A stretch of 64,000 bases of DNA from Okeania sp. SIO1I7 (lineage in GTDB: Bacteria; Cyanobacteriota; Cyanobacteriia; Cyanobacteriales; Microcoleaceae): assembly GCA_010672585.1 (NCBI GenBank), contig JAAHGF010000033.1, positions 1-64,000 on the forward strand. The letters are read 5' to 3'. The notes beneath the pieces are model-generated. The model did not search any database, was not told the DNA's origin, and worked only from the letters and a program-made list of their open reading frames with translations. Made by a program: the position numbers and the translations under genes. Below are positions 1 to 9,901 of the stretch, one piece after another. Within the stretch, counting starts at the first letter, position 1. Each line of letters starts with the position of its first letter.

Positions 1-51
1 ATCATAAGTTATAAACCGTAAATTGTCAATATCTAAACACGCATCCTTAAA

Positions 52-234
52 ACTTTGACGAGGGCACGATCGCGTAATTTGTGAAAAATGCAGGCCATAC
101 ACCTACCCCAATACTACATTAATATTTAATCTATAGTATGTGACTTTGATGAGGACGCGATCGCGTAATTTATGAAAAATGCAGGCCATACACCTACCCC
201 CCATACTACATTAGTACTCAATCTGTAATATGTA
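52..234. repeat. Two tandem ~91-bp direct repeats
   Basis: Two adjacent copies of a roughly 91-bp unit start at positions 52 and 143 (both begin ACTTTGA). Each contains a CGATCGCG core and the shared string GCAGGCCATACACCTACC, with scattered substitutions. No reading frame spans them. They look like a simple tandem duplication of intergenic DNA. Confidence 0.75.
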
Positions 235-292
235 AATATGCCAGCGCACATTGCTATATAGCTGAGATTTAAGGTCTTTCAAGTTTAATTGA

Positions 293-718
293 TTATGCTA
301 GATATTGAAGTCTATAAAGCATAATTCCTAACCCTAAACTTCCTTGAGAAATAATTAGTAGAATAACAAAAGACTGCCAATTTTTTAAGCCATAAACTTG
401 AGTATCCAGTCTTACCAATATTCCCGCAGACATTAACACTAAAGCATCGACAGAAAGACTAATCCACCTAATGATAACTACAAATAAAAAAGCAGAAATA
501 ATCACAGCAATAAAAGTCGTAATATCAGATTGAAACCAGGGTGTAATTATGCATTTAAAATTAGGTAGAGGAACAGTTAACATAATATCTAATAAAAAAA
601 TAGTAGCTATAATAGCTAGATATAATAACTGAGAAGCTTGAGTACTAGCTAGTCTCCAGCCTAAGATAGTGTAAGTAATTAAAAGTAGGATTAAAGAAAG
701 TAAAGGTATTAGTTTCAC
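293..718 (-). CDS. Small multi-pass membrane protein, unknown function
   Basis: A 141-residue, strongly hydrophobic protein with about four predicted membrane segments (near residues 5-22, 30-50, 65-88 and 115-135). It has no catalytic motif that I can recognise. It lies 7 bp downstream of the NIL-ferredoxin gene on the same strand, so the two are very probably co-transcribed. A membrane partner for a small iron-sulfur protein would be a reasonable inference, but nothing in the sequence proves it. Proteins of this kind are usually annotated as conserved cyanobacterial hypotheticals. I am confident that it is a gene and not confident about any role. Confidence 0.7.
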   Translation of the reverse strand: MKLIPLLSLILLLITYTILGWRLASTQASQLLYLAIIATIFLLDIMLTVPLPNFKCIITPWFQSDITTFIAVIISAFLFVVIIRWISLSVDALVLMSAGILVRLDTQVYGLKNWQSFVILLIISQGSLGLGIMLYRLQYLA

Positions 719-725
719 ATTAAAT

Positions 726-1130
726 TTATAAGTTAGTAGAGATTGCTCCCACTGGACAGGTAGGAATACATTGTTCGCATACGATACAACGAGCTCTAAT
801 AAAATTGAGACGAAAGGTATCAGGCTGTAAAGTTAAAGCTTCTGTAGGGCAAACACCAGTACATAAACCACAGTCTATACAGCTATCTTCATCTATTAAA
901 ATTTCCCTACTAGCCAAACATACATCTATATTTTTTAGTCTCATCCATTCGACAGCAGCATCTAATTCATCAATATCTCCTGATAATTCCAGTACTAATT
1001 TACCAACTTGATTTGGTGCTACTTGAGCACGAATAATATTAGCAGCAACATTAAAATCTTTTGCCAACCGATAAGTAATTGGCATGTGAATCGAACTTTG
1101 TGAAAATGTTAGAGTCACTCGTTTTTTCAT
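726..1130 (-). CDS. NIL domain / 2[4Fe-4S] ferredoxin
   Basis: A 134-residue protein. Residues 1-75 match the NIL domain, a ferredoxin-like fold also found at the C-terminus of methionine ABC transporter ATPases. Residues 83-134 carry two classic CxxCxxCxxxCP clusters (CIDCGLCTGVCP and CIVCEQCIPTCP), enough to bind two [4Fe-4S] clusters. Proteins of this architecture are widespread in cyanobacteria and are usually assigned to low-potential electron transfer or sulfur/homocysteine metabolism; the exact partner is not known from sequence. The ATG at 1130 is followed directly by the NIL domain. The membrane protein gene follows after 7 bp, indicating an operon. An inverted repeat (1162-1181) lies just upstream. 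Confidence 0.88.
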   Translation of the reverse strand: MKKRVTLTFSQSSIHMPITYRLAKDFNVAANIIRAQVAPNQVGKLVLELSGDIDELDAAVEWMRLKNIDVCLASREILIDEDSCIDCGLCTGVCPTEALTLQPDTFRLNFIRARCIVCEQCIPTCPVGAISTNL

Positions 1131-1257
1131 AGGTATGTATTATGTCCCCTAATTAGGATAATTTGACTTTTTGTAGTCAAAATTAAATCTTTTTTTTGGT
1201 GATTTTTGATGTTTTTATTTATGATTAACTATAGACCTCTTGCAAAAGTTTTAATTA

Positions 1258-1532
1258 GGGTTTGCTTATGGAAGTCTTATGGGTGAGGGTAGGAGTCAAC
1301 CCACCTCTAGCCCCTCCCCCTCCCAGGAGGGGAAGACAGGAGACAGGAGACAAGAGAAACGGGAATTACAAAGGATGTGGTCGAATATGAGAGTCCTTGA
1401 ATTTTTCTACCCTTGTCTGCTCAAAATGCTAACTTTTTCCTCGCTCCAGCTTAAATATTGTTGCACTTTTTTTTGTTCTAAAAAGGCACTTACTTTTATC
1501 TATCAATCCTTTGAGAATTAATCAGCAAGCCC
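1258..1532. repeat. MITE family B copy (275 bp)
   Basis: Bounded by GGGTTTGCT at the left and AATCAGCAAGCCC at the right, which are inverted repeats of each other, and flanked on both sides by TAATTA (1252-1257 and 1533-1538). The interior holds low-complexity GGAGACA/CCTCCC tracts. No transposase is encoded. Other copies are at 21948, 30842, 34161, 47852 and 58226. Confidence 0.85.
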
Positions 1533-1819
1533 TAATTAAATCAATTCAAGATATTAAATCAACAATTTCATCCCCTATGTCCTATTTCCTACTCCCTCTC
1601 TTGGTGCGCATTCCCTCTCTTGTTCGGCATTCCCATGGCGAGGAAACCTCGCCGGGTTCCGACCGCTTGCGTCTGTCGCCAACGTGGGGTCGCACCGCTA
1701 TTCCCTGACTTCTGCAAGAAGTCTTATGTAATTAATTCTTATGCTCTTTGTTTTAAGATGGCAATTGCTAAACTAATAGCTATAGTTCTTAATTGTAATA
1801 ATTCTTTAATTTTTTGACA

Positions 1820-2401
1820 ATGAGCGTAAACCCATCTAACTCTAAAAATACTTTCCCTTTCACAACGCGCCTGAGAAATTTCATTATTGCGTTGGTAGCG
1901 ATCGCTTTATCAGTGACCATTTTTATTGGATTACGAACAGAGACTACTTCGGTTTCTTTAGGTGAAATGGCTGAAGCTGCAACACCTCTGAATGTGGCCT
2001 TAAGTAATGGTAAACCGAGTCTCATTGAATTTTATGCCAATTGGTGTACTGCTTGTCAAGCTATGGCTCCTGAATTGGAGGAAATTAAACAACAGTATGG
2101 TGAAAATGCCAACTTTGTGATGTTGAATGTGGATAATAGCAAGTGGTTACCAGAGTTGGTTAAATATCGAGTAGACGGTATTCCCCACTTTGTATTTTTG
2201 GAGCCAGATGGTTCTGAGGTTGGCCAGACTATTGGAGAAATACCAAAATCTGTGATGACAGCAAATATAGAAGCTTTAATTGCAGGGAATTTGCTACCAT
2301 ACGATGGTACTGTTGGTCAAGGGTCTAAGTTTAACACATCATTGGCCCCAGTTAAAGCAAGTCAAGCAGATCCGAGAGTTCACGGTAGTCAAGTGCAATA
2401 G
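1820..2401 (+). CDS. txlA: Membrane-anchored thioredoxin-like protein (TxlA/HCF164 type)
   Basis: A 193-residue protein from the ATG at 1820; a TTG two codons upstream is less likely. Residues 20-38 form one N-terminal membrane anchor, followed by a thioredoxin fold with the active site WCTAC (C76 and C79) and the cis-proline segment GIPH. This architecture is that of cyanobacterial TxlA and plant HCF164, thylakoid proteins that pass reducing equivalents across the membrane, for example to apocytochromes during cytochrome c maturation. The C-terminal tail after residue 160 is polar and probably disordered. The gene is monocistronic: the next gene starts 1.7 kb away. The function is family-based, but the WCxxC motif and the anchor are clear. 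Confidence 0.88.
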   Translation: MSVNPSNSKNTFPFTTRLRNFIIALVAIALSVTIFIGLRTETTSVSLGEMAEAATPLNVALSNGKPSLIEFYANWCTACQAMAPELEEIKQQYGENANFVMLNVDNSKWLPELVKYRVDGIPHFVFLEPDGSEVGQTIGEIPKSVMTANIEALIAGNLLPYDGTVGQGSKFNTSLAPVKASQADPRVHGSQVQ

Positions 2402-4144
2402 TTGTCGATTAAGCTTGTGTGTATTATAGAATTACTTGCTTTTTTAGTTACTTAGAAATTAATGGTATAGCAATTCTACTCTAATATTGGTGAGGTACAA
2501 AGTTCTAGATTTTAAGGAATAGGTAACAGAAAATTATACCATTTCACGGAAGTTAATTCAGTTAACCTCTTGACAGAGTAACTATGTTATCAGTACCTCC
2601 TGCAATAGGGAGGCGAGAAGATGCAGAATTTTCTTTTTTTATCCTCTTAAATGAAATGGTATAAAAATAACAATTGTACCTCACTCAGCTGAAAATACTA
2701 TAGTTTATTTTTTAGGAGATATAAGTTAGTCAATTTTTTTGATAAGCTGTCTTTTTTTTTATACAAGTAATACCATTTCTCAAAAATTTTTCTACATTTT
2801 CATGAGTAGGGAAGTAGGGGAGTGGGGTAGAAGTAAACACAAGAATAATTAACATTAACTTGGCTAAAATTAGCAAAAAAGTGATTCGACTCTTTTTAAT
2901 TACTTAATAACTGAAGTTTTATCTAAGTATAGCGTTGCTTTTGGGAATTGGTATATAGCGTTTTTCAGGAAGTGTGAGGTACACCTATCTTTATTTTTTC
3001 TTTCCTGTTCCCTATTCTCTGTTCCCTGTTCCCTGTTCCCTGTGCCCTAAAACAAATGAATTTTGTACCTCACCAGTATGGGAATTGCTATAACCCACAT
3101 TCGGAACTTCAAGAGCGTATCATTAAAAGTAGTATATAAATTTGTATTTTGGTAGGTATTTATACTATGCAAATCATCTCAATTACTTTTTTCGTTCATC
3201 AAATTCCGAGTCAAAAATTTACGCATAAATACTTGTTTGATTGATTACTCAATCACGGCAGTCATGATTTTCTTCTCAAATTCTGTCTCCAGTATAGCTG
3301 TCTCCTGACTCCTTCTTCAGTTGCTACATTTTGTGGTGCGGAATGTGGGCTATAACAGAGGCATAATATTAATTTTTATCTGATAATTTACTTATCAATA
3401 CTGTTAATATTAACCGCAAATAATGCAAATTGAATTAGCGACAACAGATTGCAAGTAAATGAGTTAAATTCCTTGATTTTATCTTTTCTATGGCGGGTTT
3501 AATCTCTATGCAATTTTCCCTTCTGCCTTCTGCCTTCTTCAATGACTCCTAGTATTTTTTAAACTGCTTTATAAATTATGTTTACCGAATAATTAAGGTT
3601 TAAAGCCTCTCCTTGGCTGCGCCACGAACTGTCGCTCTACAAGGAGAAACAAGAAAAATTTTTCATGATTAGTCAATCCTCTCCTTGAAAAGAAGAGGTA
3701 ATTATTAATTATTAATTATTAATTATTAATTGTTGAATGTATCTCATAAGCCTGAAATATGTTGTATCAATTATTAGGTGTATGATGAGATTTCTAAGTG
3801 TTTTTACTCCACGTCTACAAGCCGTTATCAACATCCACACCTAATTCTTCCAATAAGCTTGAGACCTTAAAATTAATGTTAAAAATATAGATAAATAAAT
3901 TCTGAATTAGATAGCCATCTATAATGGCAAAAAGCAGACTATATCGTATAAAATACAATTTTATGAAATAGATGAACTTGTGAATCTACTATAGCAATAT
4001 TCAATGATTTATTGAAAACCAAAAACCAGATTAAAAAGCCTAAAAAAATATCAATTTTTTATAGTTTCATCACATATTTTTGCACAACTAAAATATGATT
4101 TATATATATGATAAAACTTACATAATCTGTCAAAGACATCATCT
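2402..4144. other. 1.7-kb gene-free repeat region
   Basis: I see no supportable gene. The region holds nested inverted repeats. One pair around 2461-2505 and 3058-3095 contains GGTGAGGTACAAA and its complement. A second, at about 3089-3355, is bounded by TATAACCCACATTC and GAATGTGGGCTATA. There is a TTCCCTG heptamer run near 3003-3050, and a family A element at the right (listed separately). It looks like accumulated non-autonomous elements. Confidence 0.7.
3585..3737. repeat. Family A repeat (ACCGAATAATTAA type)
   Basis: Starts TTACCGAATAATTAAGG, continues through a CCTCTCCTT...AAGGAGA hairpin core and ends in (TTAATTA)n heptamers. The same layout recurs at 10249, 24544, 34020, 44894, 54314 and 58191. 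Confidence 0.75.
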
Positions 4145-6139
4145 ATGAATAAATCATCTATCAATTCTAAGGAATTACAAATACTTTTAATATTTTATTC
4201 TGCAGCCGGAATATTTGTTATTAGTGTTCTAGTCGCAATAGTCAGTATACTTCCTCTTTATAAGCAACTTAAAGTCAACGAAGAAAGCAATTTACAATCA
4301 GCTTTAAGAACTCGAACTTTAGCAGTAGAAGAATTTATTTCAAAAGTCAAAAGTATTGCAGTACAAATTGCTAGTCGTACCCAAGCAAGACTAGAATTAG
4401 AAGCTTATAACCGCAGTTTAAATAATCGTGATTCTGCTGTTTCTAACATTACACGCTATCTGAGCGATGCTCTAAATCAAAGCGAAGATGTAGTTGGTAT
4501 TACTCGCTTCGATCAAAATAATCAACTGATAGTTCAACTTGGTTTGCCTATCCCTCAAAAATTTTGGGATTTTCCCATTCAGAATTCTCAAAATACTCAA
4601 ATTAGTAATCCAATTCGCCTCAAAAATCAATCTTATATAATTGTTAGTCAAGCAATTTTTAACTCGAATCAACAACAACAGGGTAAAGATTTAGTGTTAT
4701 TTAAAACTGAGGATTTAGAAAAAATAATCACAGATTATACGGGACTAGGTCAAACAGGAGAAATTTTTTTAGGAACCTTTCAAAATCAACAAGTAAAATT
4801 ATTTTTATCGTCCAGAAATCAAGCTAACACTTTATCAGAACCTATTATTAAAGCACTGGAAAAAACAGTAGTTCTTCAAGAATCAGGACTTACGTTGATC
4901 AAACCTAAGTTTTGGAATTATGGTCAAATAATTGCCTTTGAACCCCTCTCAAAAGTAAATTGGGGACTTGTAATTAAAATTGATCGTCAGGAATTGTATG
5001 CTTCTGTTAATCATCAGATTATTACGATTGGAATTATCATAATTACTTTAAGTTTTATGGGAGCAGGTGGTATGGTTTTACTATTACGTCCATTAGCAGG
5101 TCAAGTGATTATTCAAACCGACGAACTTGAAGAACAACTTCAGGAAAAAAATCGCACTTTACACGAGTTAAATTATGCTCAAGGACAACTACTTTTAGAA
5201 ATTAAAGAACGTAAACAAGCGGAAAACTTACTACGAGAATCAGAAGCTAAATTAAGAGAACAAAAACAAGAACTTCAGCAAACATTAAAAGAACTTCAGC
5301 AGACTCAAGCTCAGATGATTCAAAGTGAAAAAATGTCTAGCTTAGGTCAAATGGTTGCCGGAGTTGCCCATGAAATTAATAATCCTGTGAACTTTATTCA
5401 TGGAAATATTGTTTATGCAAAAGATTATATTCAAGATTTGCTAAATTTAATTCAACTCTACCAAGATTATTATCCTCATCCCCATCAAGAAATTGAAGCA
5501 GAAATTGAAGAGATCGAATTAAATTTTCTTCAAAAAGACCTCAAAAAAATCCTTAAGTCTATGGAAGTGGGAACAGAACGCATTCGGGAGATTGTCAAAT
5601 CACTGCGCATCTTTTCTCGCTGTGATGAAGCAGAAATTAAAAAAGTCGATCTACATGAAGGAATTGAGAGTACTTTAATGATTTTACAGAGTCACTTCAA
5701 AGCTAAATCTCAATCTGAATATTCAGAGATTCAAATCATAAAAGAATATGGTCAACTACCCCTGATAGACTGTTATCCTGGACAACTTAATCAAGTATTT
5801 ATGAATATTCTTAGCAATGCAATTTATGCGATTAAAGATGCTCAAAATTCTCAAAAAATTGAATTGAATTCTGGCTGTATTCGGATTAAAACCCAAAGAA
5901 TATCGGACAATTTGGTACAAATTTGTATTACTGATAATGGAGGAGGAATTAGTGAAGAAGTTCTCTCTCATTTATTCGATCCTTTTTTTACCACAAAACC
6001 AGTTGGTAAAGGGACTGGGTTAGGACTTTCAATTAGTTATCAAATTATTGTTGAAAAACATAAAGGAAAACTAGAATGTCATTCTCAAAAGGAAAAATAT
6101 ACAGAATTTATCATTACAATTCCTATAAAATTGAGTTAA
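4145..6139 (+). CDS. Membrane sensor histidine kinase with extracytoplasmic sensor
   Basis: A 664-residue kinase. Membrane segments at about 15-38 and 291-315 enclose an extracytoplasmic region of about 250 residues resembling a Cache-type sensor. A long coiled coil rich in E, Q and K (about 325-400) then leads to the H-box GVAHEINNP, with H409 the likely phosphorylation site. The ATPase domain has its N box at 549-563, the G1 box DNGGGI at 597-602, FDPFFTTKP and the G2 box GKGTGLGL at 621-628. All catalytic elements are intact. I see no HAMP, PAS or receiver domain, and no response regulator adjoins it, so it is an orphan kinase whose ligand cannot be read from sequence. The stop codon TAA is also the start of the target duplication of a MITE that follows immediately (6145-6331). 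Confidence 0.92.
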   Translation: MNKSSINSKELQILLIFYSAAGIFVISVLVAIVSILPLYKQLKVNEESNLQSALRTRTLAVEEFISKVKSIAVQIASRTQARLELEAYNRSLNNRDSAVSNITRYLSDALNQSEDVVGITRFDQNNQLIVQLGLPIPQKFWDFPIQNSQNTQISNPIRLKNQSYIIVSQAIFNSNQQQQGKDLVLFKTEDLEKIITDYTGLGQTGEIFLGTFQNQQVKLFLSSRNQANTLSEPIIKALEKTVVLQESGLTLIKPKFWNYGQIIAFEPLSKVNWGLVIKIDRQELYASVNHQIITIGIIIITLSFMGAGGMVLLLRPLAGQVIIQTDELEEQLQEKNRTLHELNYAQGQLLLEIKERKQAENLLRESEAKLREQKQELQQTLKELQQTQAQMIQSEKMSSLGQMVAGVAHEINNPVNFIHGNIVYAKDYIQDLLNLIQLYQDYYPHPHQEIEAEIEEIELNFLQKDLKKILKSMEVGTERIREIVKSLRIFSRCDEAEIKKVDLHEGIESTLMILQSHFKAKSQSEYSEIQIIKEYGQLPLIDCYPGQLNQVFMNILSNAIYAIKDAQNSQKIELNSGCIRIKTQRISDNLVQICITDNGGGISEEVLSHLFDPFFTTKPVGKGTGLGLSISYQIIVEKHKGKLECHSQKEKYTEFIITIPIKLS

Positions 6140-6144
6140 AAAAT

Positions 6145-6331
6145 GTAAGCATTCAGCAGTCAGCTATTAGCTAGTCTCCTGCGGAGGAGCTAAAAGCAAT
6201 TGAGAAATTTGGATAGAATTAAAACTTACTGTCAAATTACGCTTCTTTAAGCTTATAAGGAATTATTCATTATTTGCTTAAGCGCTGACTGCTAAGAGTT
6301 TTTTGCATAGCATTCCGCAGGAAATGCTTAC
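6145..6331. repeat. MITE family E copy (187 bp), right edge hit by an IS
   Basis: Ends are GTAAGCATTCAGC and GAAATGCTTAC in inverted orientation. The left flank is TAAAAAAT (6137-6144). The right flank is interrupted by the IS at 6334-8004. Removing that IS and one copy of its TACTA duplication restores TAAAAAAT after the element, a full 8-bp duplication. Cleaner copies lie at 19618 and 56069. Confidence 0.85.
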
Positions 6332-6333
6332 TA

Positions 6334-8004
6334 ACTGGAGTTTAGACTAACTATAGCAGTGCACTCTGGCATATTTAGACATTATTTTTTGTAAACCTTT
6401 TCCCTTACTGCACTTTGAGCGGGAAGTTGTAAAGACCTGAGCGAGCAGCGCTGTACCCCAAAATCATACTGTACAGTCTAGTATAATCTCATGTGCGATC
6501 GCGACATTTACAAGCATTGTTGATGGTTAACAAATATTAATAAATCAAATTTCAGGAAAAGGGAGAAAATTGAAAAGTGATTAAATAGAAACGTAACTCT
6601 CCCTGATGAATACTAACATCAATAGACTACAAAAATTTAGGACTGATACCTACAATTTACTTGGGTTTGCCAAGGATTCCACTTATGATTTAATGGATGC
6701 AGTTTTAACTACTAGAACAGCCAATTCATTGGCTGATTTTTCTCTTTCACCTTTGTTTAAAAGACAATGGCCTTCTACCTATGAATCCTTACAAGATTGT
6801 CGTCCAAACCGCTCTAAATTAATGGAATTATACATCAAAGAAATTCCTGTAACTGATACATCATATGTTACTCTTGCTATAGATCATACAGCCTACCCGA
6901 GATGAGATTCTCCTACTTTGAAAGACCGAGGTTATCATCATTCACCCAAGAACTTTCAAAAAGTAACTGAGGGGCATAGCTATAGCACCATAGCTTGGAT
7001 TCCAGAAGAACAAGGAAGTTGGGCATTACCATTAAGACATGAAAGAATTAGTAGTTTTGAAACACCAATTAGTAAAGCTACTTGGCAATTAAAACAAGTA
7101 AGAAAAAGTACAAAATTTCCCATCTTAGCTTTACTAGATAGTGAATATGGTAATGGTTATTGGGCTAATCACACAGTAGATATCGAAGTAGATTGTTTGA
7201 TCAGAATTCGCTCAAATTGCTGTTTATATGGTGAGCCTGGAGAATATAGTGGTCGAGGACGACCAAGAAAACATGGGGATAAATTTAAACTCCAGGAGCA
7301 ATCTACTTGGTGGAATGCAACAGAAACAGTGGAATTAGATGAGGATAAACTAGGTAAAATCAAAGTCAGAAAATGGTCTGAGTTACATTTTCGCTCATCC
7401 GCATCAGTTCCGATGACCTTGATTTTAGTTGAGAGGCTTAAAACTAACAAAAAAGGGTTACTTCAAAAACCTTTATGGTTAGTTTTTATTGGTAAATATA
7501 AACTCGATTTACTCCCACTAGAATTACTCTGGAAAAAATATTTAAGACGCTTCTCTGTTGACCATTGGTATAGATTGATTAAGCAAAGATTACATTGGAC
7601 ATTACCTGCACTCAGTACACCTCATCAATGTGAAAGATGGAGTGATTTAATGCCATTACTAACTTGGCAACTATGGCTGGCTAAAGATATAGTTGAAGAG
7701 TATCATCTTCCGTAGGCATTTGCCTCAGAAAAATTTAAGTCCTGGGAGAGTTGCATAATCAATGTTCGGAGTTTTAGTCGAGATTGGAACTCCTGCTAAA
7801 ACTCCCAAACCCCGTGGAAAATCTACTGGTTGGAAAACAGGTAAAGTCAGAAGTAAAAGAATCCGTTACCCTGTCGTGAAAAAACGAAAAAGTCCCACAA
7901 AAAAAGCCCAAAATCTGAAAATTTAGACTCAATTTCTGGTTAATTTGCCTTCTTTTTTCACCCAAAAAAATCTTGGGAAATTTTGTCGTAGTCTAAACTC
8001 CAGT
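6334..8004 (+). mobile_element. Insertion sequence (1671 bp) with 16-bp inverted repeats
   Basis: Perfect 16-bp terminal inverted repeats: ACTGGAGTTTAGACTA at 6334-6349 and its complement at 7989-8004. They are flanked by the 5-bp duplication TACTA (6329-6333 and 8005-8009). The single internal gene is a decayed DDE transposase (6606-7926). Ends and duplication are intact although the transposase is dead, so insertion was fairly recent or the ends could still be used in trans. Confidence 0.88.
6606..7926 (+). pseudogene. Decayed DDE-type transposase
   Basis: Reading through the lesions gives one transposase. The first part ends in AIDHTAYPR. An in-frame TGA at 6903-6905 interrupts it, after which DSPTLKDRGYHHSPK continues in the same frame, with GSWALPLRHERI and LALLDSEYGNGYW following. 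A TAG at 7713-7715, a frameshift of one base just beyond it and a TAA at 7756-7758 separate the basic C-terminal tail (GTPAKTPKPRGKSTGW), which ends at 7926. The DHT and LLDSEYG segments look like the first two catalytic aspartates of an RNase H-fold transposase. The family is common in cyanobacteria and I recall it as an unnamed group often annotated NF041680; I am not certain of that name. With four lesions it cannot be functional. Confidence 0.88.
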
Positions 8005-8098
8005 TACTAAAAAATTTCCTTCATTTCCCGAATAGAAGCTATTAATTCTTCATTTTGACTCCTGAGGACTGACTCCTAAAGGTAAAGTACTAAAATTA

Positions 8099-8614
8099 TT
8101 ACTTGTTTAGCACTACTGTATAAGACTCTGCCAATAAATTTTTTCCTATACTTTTTAGATTGCGGTCTAAGGTAAAAGATTGAGGTGGATAAATTGAAAT
8201 TTTCTCAAAATCAGGATGTAAAGGATTAATCAAATAATTATATTCTTGAGGAATAATAGCAGAAGGAACCTTTAAAACTGCTGTCGTTCTAGCAGTTAAC
8301 CATTTATCTCCAATCGACGCTAAAATGGTAGGTGGAGAAGTATCACGCCAGTTATGGGGTAATAAATTTTCATCTACTTGTTTAATAGGTAAATTATCAG
8401 GAATTTTTATACAAATAGATAGAAATATATTGCCAAAATTTTCTATTTCCATGCTGACTAAAGTTTCTAATGTTGCTAGAGATAATGTGGCTGAAGTATA
8501 AATCAAGGATGTACCTTTAGAATTCCAGCGCCCTCTGCTACAACTAGAAGCTTCAGCTTTAAAAGCACTATTAATATGTTTTTTATGAGAGATTCGCCAT
8601 ACTATTAAACTCAT
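8099..8614 (-). CDS. RES-domain toxin
   Basis: A 171-residue RES-domain protein, the toxin of the Xre-RES toxin-antitoxin type; characterised members degrade NAD+ by phosphorolysis or glycohydrolysis. The visible signature residues are the Arg in GRWNSKGT, the Glu in LATLETLV and the Ser in VPSAIIPQEYNYLINPLHPDF, matching the conserved VPSxxxxxExNxLxNPxHP segment, and length is normal for the family. The partner antitoxin is the Xre-type gene at 8951-9430 upstream on the same strand, but 336 bp separate them where the pair is usually adjacent or overlapping. A strong hairpin with T-runs (8877-8900) lies in that gap, so the toxin may need its own promoter or read-through. Confidence 0.88.
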   Translation of the reverse strand: MSLIVWRISHKKHINSAFKAEASSCSRGRWNSKGTSLIYTSATLSLATLETLVSMEIENFGNIFLSICIKIPDNLPIKQVDENLLPHNWRDTSPPTILASIGDKWLTARTTAVLKVPSAIIPQEYNYLINPLHPDFEKISIYPPQSFTLDRNLKSIGKNLLAESYTVVLNK

Positions 8615-8876
8615 AATGATTATCTTGTAAACTACTAAAATTGAAGAAAAATTTAGGATTTGGAATAAATGATTGAAAGACTTAGACTAGCTAGTAATTA
8701 ATTTTCTTTCCTAACTACTTCTTCAAGATTTATATAAGCTCGGTTGATGATCAGAAATATTCAATTATTTGATTCATTTTGATAGCACCACAGAATCAAT
8801 AGAATAAAAATGCTGATACTATCTATCTATTTTTGAGCTTGTAAATCCTGAATTATTTTCTTAAAAAAAACCTATG

Positions 8877-8900
8877 GGCAGGTGGAAAACCTGCCTTTTT
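8877..8900. terminator. Terminator-like hairpin between antitoxin and toxin
   Basis: Perfect 7-bp stem GGCAGGT / ACCTGCC with loop GGAAA, followed by five T on the plus strand. On the minus strand, the strand of both TA genes, the same stem is followed after a few bases by eight T. It could act in both directions. It would attenuate antitoxin-to-toxin transcription. Confidence 0.65.
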
Positions 8901-8950
8901 CTGTGTTTTTTATTCACGACCAACAGAAACGAACTATTAATAATGAATAA

Positions 8951-9430
8951 TTAGCTATATACTCCATACTCTATTTTATTCAAAAGTTCATCTACTTGTT
9001 GTGTACCTGCATCCGTATCTAATAGTTCTAAAGGAGTTTTGCCACCCAAGGCACGATTTGATTTTTTCAGCCAATCTCTTGCTATTTCTACATTTTCAAA
9101 TATATCTAACGTTTGTGCAAAAATTCTAGCAACGCGATACAGTCTATCTGATTCTGAAAGATCTAGAGGTTTCTGATCTTTCTTGCGCCTAGATATAGTA
9201 CGTTCAGAAGTTGCTAATAAAGCAGCCATTTGTGACTCAGAAATGCCACAATATTCCGCTACTTTAATCACAGAAATTATTGAAAATCCCTGACGAATTA
9301 TACTGACTATTTGTAGTTCTTGGGGCAATTCCAAAATATTTTGAGGTATTTGATCAAATCCTAAAATTTGATAGATTCTGGGGATGGTTTCAGTTTCTGA
9401 GTTCTGAGAAACTTGATCTGGAGATAACAT
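8951..9430 (-). CDS. Xre/MbcA/ParS-type antitoxin
   Basis: A 159-residue protein. The middle (about 55-90) forms a helix-turn-helix of the Xre-like kind (SESQMAALLATSERTISRRK). The C-terminal part (about 105-155) matches the MbcA/ParS/Xre toxin-binding domain (formerly DUF2384), with the signature ALGGKTPLELLDTDAG. In this family the C-terminal domain caps the RES toxin and the N-terminal domain binds the operon's operator. The cognate toxin lies downstream (8099-8614). Just upstream is an inverted pair GGACAT/ATGTCC around a TATAAT-like -10 box, consistent with autoregulation. Length and domain order are normal; the wide gap to the toxin gene is the odd point. Confidence 0.88.
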   Translation of the reverse strand: MLSPDQVSQNSETETIPRIYQILGFDQIPQNILELPQELQIVSIIRQGFSIISVIKVAEYCGISESQMAALLATSERTISRRKKDQKPLDLSESDRLYRVARIFAQTLDIFENVEIARDWLKKSNRALGGKTPLELLDTDAGTQQVDELLNKIEYGVYS

Positions 9431-9432
9431 CT

Positions 9433-9480
9433 GGACATCCTTTGAAGGTCATGTGTCTAATATTATAATGCCAAATGTCC
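9433..9480 (-). promoter_or_regulatory. Putative autoregulatory promoter/operator of the antitoxin
   Basis: On the minus strand a TATAAT hexamer (complement of 9462-9467) sits between inverted half-sites GGACAT (9433-9438) and ATGTCC (9475-9480). A further AGGACAT occurs near 9539. The spacing suits an Xre-type dimeric operator. The -35 region is weak. This is inferred from pattern only. Confidence 0.4.
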
Positions 9481-9901
9481 TGAAAAAGTTGTTTAAATTT
9501 TATATTTATCAGATTTTATAGCTAAAGAACGGGACAGTTAGGACATAGTATTGATGATGAAGCTCAGACAGGAAAATATTTTTCCCACTGTTCCCTATCT
9601 TGGTGCACGTTCCCTATCTTGGTCAGCATTCCCTTGCGTCTGTCACCTACGTGGGGTCGCACCGCTGTTCCCTGCAAACAGATTAATTAAGTCGGTTAAC
9701 CTGCCATGAAAGCAAGATAACATTGAGGGAAAAAAGTATCCTGGATATAGCTGAGTGCTAGTTGCTATATCTGAAGCTAAATATCCAGAATATAATGAAT
9801 TTATAACTATTATGACCATTATTTATACTATAAAACTCTAATCTTTCCCGATCAACTCGATACTCTAGAGAGAAGAGCCAAAAAACAGGAGGATCAGAAA
9901 G

